DNA from: an uncultured Bacteroidales bacterium
GTDB taxonomy: Bacteria; Bacteroidota; Bacteroidia; Bacteroidales; UBA932
Length of the DNA stretch: 13,448 nt
Direction of reading: 5' to 3'
Assembly (NCBI GenBank): GCA_934702165.1
Contig: CAKUYG010000042.1
Span: 1-13,448, forward strand
Shown here: piece after piece, positions 1 to 6,577 of the stretch
Layout of the letters: every line of letters begins with the position of its first letter
Numbering within the stretch: position 1 is the first letter of the stretch
The notes under the pieces: generated by a model
Databases searched by the model: none
What the model was told of the DNA's origin: nothing
Seen by the model: the letters and a program-made list of their open reading frames with translations, nothing else
Program-made: the position numbers and the translations under genes

Positions 1-1076
1 GGATTATACACTATGGTCGCGTTGACATTGCTCAGGCACTTGCCGGACTGCACCATCTCAAGCGCCTCCTGGGTTATCTCCCGGTCTATGTTCTTGCGTT
101 CGTTGTTGCTCTCGTTGATCTGCCGCCCTATTGCCATCGCGGCGGCTGAATCCGCAGCCGTGAGCAGTTCCACCGCCATGCGCCCGGACTCCATGCGCCC
201 GGCGGCGTTGATCCGCGGGCCGATCTTGAAGACTATGTCGTCCACGGTAATGTGCCCCGGTTCCAGATTGGACAGTGACACCATGGCCAGCAGGCCCTGG
301 CACGGGTTCTCATTGAGCTGTTTGAGCCCGAAATGGGCAAGGATACGGTTCTCCCCCACCATGGTGACAAGGTCCGAGGCTATGCTCACGACCAGAAGGT
401 CGAGCAGGGGCACCAGACTCTCGAACGGAACCCCGTACCTCTGCGAATAAGCCTGTACAAGCTTGAATCCCACCCCACAACCGGAAAGATCGTCAAACGG
501 ATAACTGCAATCTTCACGTTTCGGGTCAAGCACCGCCACGGCTGCCGGAAGTTCGGACTCGGGAAGATGGTGATCACAGATAATGACATCAACTCCTTTA
601 GTGGCGGCATATCCTACTTTGTCTATGGCCTTTATACCACAATCAAGGGTGATCAGAAGCGTGAAGCCGTTGTCAGCCGCCCAGTCTATCCCCTTGAACG
701 ACAAGCCATAACCCTCATCGTAACGATCAGGTATATAAAAATCGACAGAAGATGTGAAACGTTTGAGAAACGAGTACACGAGCGCCACGGCAGTGGTCCC
801 GTCCACATCATAGTCCCCATAGACGAGAATCTTCTCCCCGGAGGTCACGGCCTTGCGCAGACGCTCCACGGCGACATCCATGTCCTTCATCAGGAAGGGG
901 TCATGGAGGTTGTCAAGACTCGGGCGGAAAAAAGATCTGGCCTGCTCGAATGTCTCCACCCCGCGCTGCACAAGCAGGCCGGCAAGCACCTTGTCGATAC
1001 CCACTTCCGTCGCGAGCCTGTCCACTTTCGCCCTGTCGGCCGGCTCCTTTACTATCCACTTGCAGTCCTTAGCCAT
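1..1076 (-). CDS. recJ: Single-stranded-DNA-specific 5'-3' exonuclease RecJ (C-terminal part cut off by the window edge)
   Basis: RecJ degrades single-stranded DNA 5' to 3' in recombinational repair, mismatch repair and processing of stalled forks. About 358 codons are visible, and the reading frame stays open to base 1, so the C-terminal OB and remaining DHHA1 parts lie outside. Visible motifs are the DHH-phosphoesterase signature GDYDVDG (about residues 87-93), DCGI (145-148), the metal-binding CDHHLPE (167-173) and GPRINAAGRM (286-295), in the order expected for RecJ. The start ATG at 1076 gives the N-terminus MAKDCKWIVKEP, typical of the family. The next Met is near residue 63, so a later start would cut into the fold. 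A TAnnTTTG box lies 7 bases upstream, so the transcript is probably almost leaderless. It is transcribed divergently from lysS. Identity is very secure; only completeness is unknown. Confidence 0.97.
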   Translation of the reverse strand, partial: MAKDCKWIVKEPADRAKVDRLATEVGIDKVLAGLLVQRGVETFEQARSFFRPSLDNLHDPFLMKDMDVAVERLRKAVTSGEKILVYGDYDVDGTTAVALVYSFLKRFTSSVDFYIPDRYDEGYGLSFKGIDWAADNGFTLLITLDCGIKAIDKVGYAATKGVDVIICDHHLPESELPAAVAVLDPKREDCSYPFDDLSGCGVGFKLVQAYSQRYGVPFESLVPLLDLLVVSIASDLVTMVGENRILAHFGLKQLNENPCQGLLAMVSLSNLEPGHITVDDIVFKIGPRINAAGRMESGRMAVELLTAADSAAAMAIGRQINESNNERKNIDREITQEALEMVQSGKCLSNVNATIVYN

Positions 1077-1083
1077 ATCAGAG

Positions 1084-1091
1084 CAAAGTTA
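1084..1091 (-). promoter_or_regulatory. Putative -7 box of the recJ promoter
   Basis: Read on the minus strand this is TAACTTTG, an exact match to the Bacteroidota -7 consensus TAnnTTTG. It ends 7 bases before the recJ ATG. I see no clear TTTG -33 element at the expected distance. The position predicts a transcript with a leader of only a few bases. Confidence 0.55.
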
Positions 1092-1115
1092 ATCATTTAT
1101 TTCAGAATTTTATAG

Positions 1116-1123
1116 TACTTTTG
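1116..1123 (+). promoter_or_regulatory. Putative -7 box of the lysS operon promoter
   Basis: TACTTTTG matches the consensus TAnnTTTG exactly and ends 4 bases before the lysS ATG. Transcription would therefore start at or next to the start codon. A -33 TTTG element is not evident. The box lies 24 bp from the oppositely oriented recJ box, so the two promoters share one 51-bp intergenic space. Confidence 0.55.
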
Positions 1124-1127
1124 CAGC

Positions 1128-2654
1128 ATGGAATATAGTGAACAGGAACTTTTGCGCAGGGAGTCTCTTTCCAAGCTCAGGGAGCTCGGAATCGAGCCTT
1201 ACCCGGCAGCCGAATACCCGGTCAACGCCACAGCCGCTGAGATCACGGCCGGATACGACCCGGAAAAGAGCAATTATCAGGAAGTTTGCATAGCCGGCAG
1301 GCTCATGAGCCGCCGCATAATGGGGGCCGCTTCTTTCGGCGAGCTGCAGGACAGCACGGGAAGGATCCAGATCTACGTCAAGCGCGACGAGATCTGCCCG
1401 GGCGAAGACAAGACCATGTACAACACAGTCTGGAAGAAGCTTCTCGACATCGGTGACGTCATCGGCATCAAGGGTTTCGCCTTCATCACCCAGACGGGCC
1501 AGCTCAGCGTGCACGCCAAAGAACTGACCCTCCTGAGCAAGTCCCTCAAGGTTCTCCCTATCGTCAAGGAGCAGGACGGGCAGGTATTCGACGCCTTCAC
1601 CGACCCGGAGCTCCGCTACCGCCAGAGGTATGTGGATCTCATCGTGAACCCGCAGGTAAGGGAAGTCTTTGTCAAGAGGGCCAAGATCATCGCCACGATG
1701 AGGCAGTACTTCAACGAGGCAGGATGCCTCGAAGTCGAGACTCCGATCCTGCAGAGCATCCCGGGAGGCGCGACCGCACGCCCGTTCATCACGCACCACA
1801 ACGCGTTGGACATCCCGCTGTACTTGAGGATCGCCAACGAGCTCTACCTCAAGAGGCTGATCGTCGGGGGATACAACGGCGTGTACGAGTTCGCCAAGGA
1901 CTTCCGCAACGAGGGCATGGACAAGACCCACAATCCGGAGTTCACCTGCATGGAGATATATGTGGCCTACAAGGACTACAACTGGATGATGAAGTTCGTC
2001 GAGAAGATGCTCGCCAAGGTATCGGAAGCCGTCAACGGGACCACGGTCGTCAAGATCGGAGACAACGAGGTGGACTTCGGCGGAAGCTACCGACGCCTGC
2101 CTATGCTTGAAGCCATTAGGGAATACGCCGGGGTGGACATCAGCGGCATGGATGAGGACGCTCTCCGCGAGACCTGCGCCCGCCTCAACGTCAAGACCGA
2201 GCCTTCCATGGGCAAGGGCAAGCTCATCGATGCCATATTCGGTGAATATTGCGAGGACAAGCTCATCCAGCCGACATTCGTCACGGACTACCCTGTCGAG
2301 ATGTCACCTCTGACCAAGCGCCACCGCGACAACCCCGAGCTCACTGAGCGCTTCGAACTGTTCGTCTGCGGCAAGGAACTGGCCAACGCCTACTCCGAAC
2401 TCAACGACCCTATCGACCAGCTCCAGAGATTCGAGGAGCAGGCCAGGCTCAAGAGCAAGGGTGACGACGAGGCCATGTATATCGACATGGACTTTGTGCG
2501 CGCCCTCGAATACGGCATGCCGCCGACCTCCGGGATGGGCATGGGAATCGACCGTCTGACCATGTTCATGACCGGCCAGACCACCATCCAGGACGTGCTC
2601 TTCTTCCCTCAGATGAAGCCGGAGAAGACCCTCAAAAAAGAAGAAAAGAAGTGA
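1128..2654 (+). CDS. lysS: Lysyl-tRNA synthetase, class II
   Basis: It charges tRNA-Lys with lysine using ATP, in the cytoplasm. The 508-residue product has an N-terminal OB-fold anticodon-binding domain (about 50-140) and a class II catalytic domain. That domain carries motif 1 ending in the EVETPIL region (189-208), motif 2 [14 protein letters not shown] (259-272) and motif 3 GMGMGIDRL (469-477). The N-terminus, [19 protein letters not shown], is where LysRS proteins usually begin, which supports the ATG at 1128. The protein ends in a short lysine-rich tail soon after motif 3, without the longer C-terminal extension I recall from some Bacteroidales LysRS. It heads a run of overlapping genes: its TGA shares 4 bases with the GTG start of the following methyltransferase gene. 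Identity is very secure. Confidence 0.98.
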   Translation: MEYSEQELLRRESLSKLRELGIEPYPAAEYPVNATAAEITAGYDPEKSNYQEVCIAGRLMSRRIMGAASFGELQDSTGRIQIYVKRDEICPGEDKTMYNTVWKKLLDIGDVIGIKGFAFITQTGQLSVHAKELTLLSKSLKVLPIVKEQDGQVFDAFTDPELRYRQRYVDLIVNPQVREVFVKRAKIIATMRQYFNEAGCLEVETPILQSIPGGATARPFITHHNALDIPLYLRIANELYLKRLIVGGYNGVYEFAKDFRNEGMDKTHNPEFTCMEIYVAYKDYNWMMKFVEKMLAKVSEAVNGTTVVKIGDNEVDFGGSYRRLPMLEAIREYAGVDISGMDEDALRETCARLNVKTEPSMGKGKLIDAIFGEYCEDKLIQPTFVTDYPVEMSPLTKRHRDNPELTERFELFVCGKELANAYSELNDPIDQLQRFEEQARLKSKGDDEAMYIDMDFVRALEYGMPPTSGMGMGIDRLTMFMTGQTTIQDVLFFPQMKPEKTLKKEEKK

Positions 2655-3430
2655 GAGAAACCCTCACATCAGCTTCAAATCCGAAGATAAAAAAACTTAT
2701 CGCGCTGCAGCAGAAAGCCTCTGAGCGGCGCGAAAGTTCTTTATTCGCAGTAGAAGGCCGCCGGGAACTCTCCCGCTGTCTTGAAGCCGGGTACGAGCCG
2801 GACACGATATTCATCTGTCCCGAGATAGCAGGTTCTGTCTCCCTGCCGGAATGCCGGATCTGCGAAGTGAGCCGGGAAGTATACGCCAAGATAGCCTGCC
2901 GGGAAGGCACCGAGGGAATAATCGCCGAGATCAAAGCCAGACCCCATAGTCTGGACAATCTCCGGCTCAGTGCAAGCCCGCTCATAGCAGTGCTTGAAAG
3001 CGTCGAAAAACCGGGAAACATCGGTGCAGTGCTCAGAACCTGCGATGCCGCCGGGGCGGATGCCCTGATCATCTGCGACCCCAAGGCCGACATGTACAAC
3101 CCGAACCTCATACGTGCCTCGCTCGGAGCCGCATTCACGGTACAGACCGCATCATGCAGCAGCGAGAAAGCCATCAATTACCTCAAATCAAGAGGAATAC
3201 AGATACTCACCGCACAGCTGCAGGACTCATCCGCCTACTACGATTGCGACATGCGCGGCCCCACAGCCATCGTGATGGGCACCGAATCCACAGGCCTCAG
3301 CACACAGTGGCGGGAAGCTGCCGATGCGCACATAATGATACCTATGCTCGGCAAGGTGGACTCGCTCAACGTTTCGGTATCCGCCGCCATACTTCTTTAT
3401 GAATCAATAAGACAACGTCAAAATGGATAA
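2651..3430 (+). CDS. SpoU/TrmH-family RNA 2'-O-ribose methyltransferase (RlmB/TsnR-like)
   Basis: This is a SAM-dependent 2'-O-methyltransferase of the SPOUT (knotted) superfamily, probably acting on rRNA; the exact nucleotide cannot be told from sequence. The 259-residue protein has an N-terminal substrate-binding region (about 1-100, with [10 protein letters not shown] at 31-40). The C-terminal catalytic domain shows the three SpoU motifs: [12 protein letters not shown] (119-130), [11 protein letters not shown] (207-217) and a SLNVSVSAA block (238-246). The start is inferred to be the GTG at 2651, which overlaps the lysS stop as GTGA, because the family N-terminus (residues contacting K/Q-rich 'LIALQQK') begins right after it. 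There is no nearby ATG. It overlaps aroE by 8 bases, so translation of the three genes is likely coupled. Other subfamily names (RlmB, TrmH, AviRb-like) are possible. Confidence 0.9.
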   Translation: MRETLTSASNPKIKKLIALQQKASERRESSLFAVEGRRELSRCLEAGYEPDTIFICPEIAGSVSLPECRICEVSREVYAKIACREGTEGIIAEIKARPHSLDNLRLSASPLIAVLESVEKPGNIGAVLRTCDAAGADALIICDPKADMYNPNLIRASLGAAFTVQTASCSSEKAINYLKSRGIQILTAQLQDSSAYYDCDMRGPTAIVMGTESTGLSTQWREAADAHIMIPMLGKVDSLNVSVSAAILLYESIRQRQNG

Positions 3431-4082
3431 ATTCGGACTCATCGGGCATCCGATCGCCCATTCACTCAGCCCGGCCCTGTTCAGGGCCGCCTACAACGGG
3501 AAATACCGGTACGACCTTATTGAGACCCCCGATTTCAACGAGGCATGGGACCGTTTCCTCAAAGAATACAAGGCCATCAATGTCACGGCCCCGTTCAAGG
3601 GGGACGCGTTCCGCATGGCGGACTGGAAGAGCCCCGAATGCGAAAGGGTCGGAGCAACCAACCTCTGTCTCAACACGCCAGAAGGTGTCAAGGCCTGGAA
3701 TTCTGACTACCTAGGAGTAAGGGCACTATTGGAGCCGCTCCAGAAAGGAAGCGCCGCCGTGATAGGATTCGGAGGAGCGGGCAAGGCCGCGCTTGCGGCA
3801 GCCGAAGATCTCGGATTCGACACACAGCTCTACCGCCACGACGGCATAGCGGACGGAGTAAAGGCCGATGTCATAATCTACACCCTGCCGTCAGCCGTCG
3901 ACGGAATCGACAAACTTGACTGTGGGCACCTTATAGAGGCAAATTACAAGAACCCCTGCCTTTCGGGACACAAGGGCTACATCCCGGGGACGGCATGGCA
4001 TCTCCAGCAGGCCCTGCTCGGCTACGGGATCATGAGCGGGGAGACCCCGGACATCGAGGCTATGCGAAAAGTGTATCTCTGA
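3423..4082 (+). CDS. aroE: Shikimate dehydrogenase, short and divergent form
   Basis: It is predicted to reduce 3-dehydroshikimate to shikimate with NADPH, step four of aromatic amino acid precursor synthesis. Family features are GHPIAHSLSP at the N-terminus (8-17, shikimate-binding serines), NVTAPFK (53-59, containing the catalytic Lys59), GATN (77-80), NSD (93-95, catalytic Asp95), the nucleotide-binding glycine loop GFGGAGKA (115-122) and a conserved Gln near 195-196. At 219 residues it is shorter than the roughly 245-275 usual for AroE. The segment after the glycine loop lacks the usual NRT/SRT-type NADP-phosphate motif and reads LYRHDG instead. The usual ATPxGM loop is replaced by TLPSAVDG. 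It overlaps the upstream methyltransferase gene by 8 bases and, at its 3' end, overlaps convergent aroK by 23. The key catalytic residues are present, so it is probably active, but cofactor preference is uncertain. Confidence 0.88.
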   Translation: MDKFGLIGHPIAHSLSPALFRAAYNGKYRYDLIETPDFNEAWDRFLKEYKAINVTAPFKGDAFRMADWKSPECERVGATNLCLNTPEGVKAWNSDYLGVRALLEPLQKGSAAVIGFGGAGKAALAAAEDLGFDTQLYRHDGIADGVKADVIIYTLPSAVDGIDKLDCGHLIEANYKNPCLSGHKGYIPGTAWHLQQALLGYGIMSGETPDIEAMRKVYL

Positions 4083-4569
4083 TCAGCTCCGCCACTTCAC
4101 GCACGGACTTGCCGGTAGTGTCCACAATCAGCGAAGCCTGGGAATATAGAGGCTCTCTCGTGGCGAACAACTTGTCCGCATCCTTGAAGAGAGGTCTGGA
4201 AGCATCGCTCTTGCCGATACGGGAGCGTATCTCCTCCAGAGAAGTCTTAAGATAGACGCTTTCCGTCCTGTCGAGCAGGATCTGCCGTGAAGCAGGAAAG
4301 CAGAACGTACCTCCGCCAAGCGAGAGCACAGAGGGCTTCCAGATCGACTCGGCCTTGTCCAGAAAGGCCTCCAGGGCCTCAAGCTCCGCCTGGCGGAAAG
4401 CCCCCTCTCCTCCGGCACTGAATATGTCCCGGATCGAGCGGCCCTCACGCCTGACTATGACCGAATCAAGATCCGCGAAATGCGCATCCGTCAGTGCGGC
4501 CAGCTCGCGCCCCACAGTGCTTTTGCCGCAACCCATGAAACCGGTCAAGGCTATGATCCTTTTTTTCAT
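4060..4569 (-). CDS. aroK: Shikimate kinase
   Basis: It phosphorylates shikimate to shikimate-3-phosphate with ATP, step five of the shikimate pathway and the step after AroE. The 169-residue protein has a Walker A loop GFMGCGKST (10-18), a Mg/shikimate-binding DLD (33-35), a shikimate-binding arginine in FRQ (59), the SLGGG loop (83-87), a lid arginine in SRPLF (125) and TREPLY (137-142). Length and motif order are typical. Translation starts at the ATG at 4569; the P-loop begins at residue 10, so no shorter start is possible. A TATCTTTC box ends 4 bases upstream, implying a leaderless mRNA. The gene is convergent with aroE and their 3' ends overlap by 23 bp. It diverges from ssb. Confidence 0.97.
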   Translation of the reverse strand: MKKRIIALTGFMGCGKSTVGRELAALTDAHFADLDSVIVRREGRSIRDIFSAGGEGAFRQAELEALEAFLDKAESIWKPSVLSLGGGTFCFPASRQILLDRTESVYLKTSLEEIRSRIGKSDASRPLFKDADKLFATREPLYSQASLIVDTTGKSVREVAELIRDTLFA

Positions 4570-4573
4570 GTCC

Positions 4574-4581
4574 GAAAGATA
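4574..4581 (-). promoter_or_regulatory. Putative -7 box of the aroK promoter
   Basis: On the minus strand it reads TATCTTTC, seven of eight positions of TAnnTTTG, and ends 4 bases before the aroK ATG. I see no convincing -33 element. Confidence 0.4.
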
Positions 4582-4615
4582 GCGAATTTCCCATCGCTTT
4601 TAGCGAAAAAATCTG

Positions 4616-4623
4616 TATCTTGC
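4616..4623 (+). promoter_or_regulatory. Putative -7 box of the ssb operon promoter
   Basis: TATCTTGC resembles TAnnTTTG with two mismatches at the end, and lies 19 bases before the ssb ATG. A second candidate, a TTTTG run with an upstream TA near 4628-4637, has the wrong internal spacing. The -33 element is unclear, so this is tentative. Confidence 0.35.
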
Positions 4624-4642
4624 AGGGATAAATTTTGTTTAT

Positions 4643-5194
4643 ATGTCACTTAATAAAGTAATGCTTATCGGTAACGCCGGGAAAGATCCTGAAGTACGTT
4701 ACCTTGACGGAAATGCCCAGGGCGGGCAGGGAAGGAAAGTCGCCACCTTCACGCTGGCGACGACGGAGAGGTTCAGAGACCGCAACGGAGAGTCCAGGGA
4801 CAACACCGAGTGGCACAACATCACGGCATGGGGACAGCCTGCTGACATCGTGGAGAAATACGTCCACAAGGGCACCCAGCTCTACATAGAAGGCAGGCTC
4901 AGGACGAGGTCATGGACCGACCAGAACGGGAACAAGAGATACACGACCGAGATCAACGTGGACAACCTCCAGCTCCTCGGCCGCAGGGAATCCACCGACA
5001 ACAGCAGCTATCAGGGGAACCAGGGCAGTTACCCATCACAGGCCGGCCCGCAGCAGGGGGTATACCAGCAAAACAGTTACCCTCATCCGGCCAGCACGCA
5101 GCCTCAATATCCAAGACCCTCACAACCAGCCACTCAGCCTATACAGCAGGCTCCTGCCGTAGACGACAATCCGGCTGATGATCTCCCATTCTAA
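4643..5194 (+). CDS. ssb: Single-stranded DNA-binding protein SSB
   Basis: SSB coats single-stranded DNA during replication, recombination and repair and recruits partner proteins through its C-terminal tip. The 183-residue product starts MSLNKVMLIGNAGKDPEVRY, the usual first strand of the OB fold, which spans roughly residues 1-110 and includes WHNITAWG and a YIEGRLRTRSW strand. It is followed by a long Gln/Pro/Ser/Tyr-rich disordered linker (about 120-170). The acidic tip ends in DDLPF, the conserved docking peptide for RecO, PriA, RecQ and similar partners. The start fits the family exactly. It lies 12 bp before the first of two MFS genes, so it probably leads that operon. RecJ, also encoded in this window, is a known SSB-tail partner in other bacteria. 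Confidence 0.97.
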   Translation: MSLNKVMLIGNAGKDPEVRYLDGNAQGGQGRKVATFTLATTERFRDRNGESRDNTEWHNITAWGQPADIVEKYVHKGTQLYIEGRLRTRSWTDQNGNKRYTTEINVDNLQLLGRRESTDNSSYQGNQGSYPSQAGPQQGVYQQNSYPHPASTQPQYPRPSQPATQPIQQAPAVDDNPADDLPF

Positions 5195-5206
5195 ACGACA
5201 GGAAAA

Positions 5207-6574
5207 ATGGCAGAAAAGATACACAAACTGATGAACGACTCGCCTGTGGCGAGGTGGGCAGTGCTCGTGCTCGTGGCGCTGATGATGTTCTTCGCATACA
5301 TGTTCGTGGACGTGATGTCCCCGCTCAAATCCCTGGTTGAGGGCAAGTTGGGCTGGAGCAGCGGAGTGTTCGGCAAATACGCCGCCTCCGAATACATCCT
5401 CAACGTATGCGGGTTCCTGATAATAGCCGGCGTCATCCTGGACAAGCTCGGGGTCCGTTTCTCCGGAGTCCTGTCAGCCGGGCTGATGGTCTTCGGTGCC
5501 GCGCTCAAGTTTGTCGCTGTGAGCGACTGGTTCCAGGACACGTCGTTATGCCACTGGCTCGACAGCTGGTGGATCGAGATGCCGGGAAGCGCCAAAATGG
5601 CATCACTGGGATTCATGATATTCGGCTGCGGCTGCGAGATGGAAGGCACCAACGTCTCCAAGATTCTCGCCAAGTGGTTCAAAGGCAAGGAGATGGCCCT
5701 CGCAATGGGACTTGAGATGGCTATCGCCCGCCTCGGCGTCTTCGCTGTCATGTGGATCGCTCCGCTCATCTCGGACAAATTCGGAGGATCCATCATGGCT
5801 CCGGTAGGATTCTGCGGAGCACTGCTCATGATAGGTCTTATCAACTTCATCATCTTCGGAGTGATGGACCGCAAGTTCGACTCCCAACTCGTTGAAGCCG
5901 GCCTCGCCACTGCCGAGAAATCCCCGGAGGACGAGTTCCATATAAGCGACCTCAAGGCCATCTTCACAAGCAAGATGTTCTGGATCGTGTCTCTGCTCTG
6001 CGTCCTTTACTACAGTGCCATCTTCCCGTTCCAGCGCTATGCGACCAACTTCCTTGAGGAGACCCTGTCCATAGGCGCCGCAGAGGCGGCCAAGCTGTTC
6101 AGCTGCTTCCCGATACTCGCCATGGTGATGACTCCGCTTCTGGGCATCTTCCTTGACCGCAAAGGCAAAGGTGCCACCATGCTCATGATCGGTTCCGTGA
6201 TAATGATCGCCTGCCACCTGAGCTTTGCGTTCCTTCTTCCGGCATTTCCGCAAAAATGGTTCGCCCTGCTGCTGATCGTCATTCTCGGGGTCAGCTTCTC
6301 TCTTGTACCGGCAGCACTTTGGCCGTCCGTGCCGAAGATCATCGATGAGAAAATCCTCGGAAGCGCATACTGCCTGATATTCTGGGTCCAGAACATAGGT
6401 CTTTGCCTGGTTCCTATGCTCATAGGTTCTCTGCGCGAATCCACCGGAAGTTATCTGGTTCCTATGGTCGTGTTCTCCAGCTTCGGCGTCCTCGCTTTCA
6501 TACTGAGCCTCTGCCTCAAGACCGAGGACAAGAAGAAAGGCTACGGGCTGGAGCTCCCTAATATTCAAGAATAA
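5207..6574 (+). CDS. MFS transporter, MFSD1-like, first of a tandem pair
   Basis: This is a 455-residue inner-membrane protein with about twelve hydrophobic segments, split by a charged central loop near residues 222-250. That is the standard layout of the major facilitator superfamily. A motif A-like loop GVILDKLGVR (75-84) recurs in the second half as GIFLDRKGK (313-321). WFKGKEMALAMG followed by an AR(L)G (157-177), and ALWPSVPKI with GSAYCLIFWVQNIG (370-398), resemble what I recall of the animal lysosomal transporter MFSD1. The substrate cannot be read from sequence. MFSD1 has been linked to dipeptide transport, but extending that here is only inference. An AGGA-like sequence precedes the ATG, which is unusual for this window. 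It is 12 bp after ssb and 3 bp before its paralogue. Confidence 0.85.
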   Translation: MAEKIHKLMNDSPVARWAVLVLVALMMFFAYMFVDVMSPLKSLVEGKLGWSSGVFGKYAASEYILNVCGFLIIAGVILDKLGVRFSGVLSAGLMVFGAALKFVAVSDWFQDTSLCHWLDSWWIEMPGSAKMASLGFMIFGCGCEMEGTNVSKILAKWFKGKEMALAMGLEMAIARLGVFAVMWIAPLISDKFGGSIMAPVGFCGALLMIGLINFIIFGVMDRKFDSQLVEAGLATAEKSPEDEFHISDLKAIFTSKMFWIVSLLCVLYYSAIFPFQRYATNFLEETLSIGAAEAAKLFSCFPILAMVMTPLLGIFLDRKGKGATMLMIGSVIMIACHLSFAFLLPAFPQKWFALLLIVILGVSFSLVPAALWPSVPKIIDEKILGSAYCLIFWVQNIGLCLVPMLIGSLRESTGSYLVPMVVFSSFGVLAFILSLCLKTEDKKKGYGLELPNIQE

Positions 6575-6577
6575 GAC

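Noticed and set aside
333..1115. A 260-codon plus-strand open frame opposite recJ, running through the recJ-lysS promoter region
   Set aside because: The opposite strand shows all the RecJ motifs, and this frame has no recognisable features.
1110..1931. A 273-codon minus-strand open frame opposite lysS
   Set aside because: It is a shadow of lysS, whose motifs are unambiguous, and it has no domain of its own.
2634..2654. An A-rich run at the lysS end with the -1 frame open into the methyltransferase gene, suggesting a frameshift fusion
   Set aside because: The A6G heptamer is not in the X-XXY-YYZ register of lysS and no stimulatory stem is apparent. The GTGA overlap explains the arrangement more simply.
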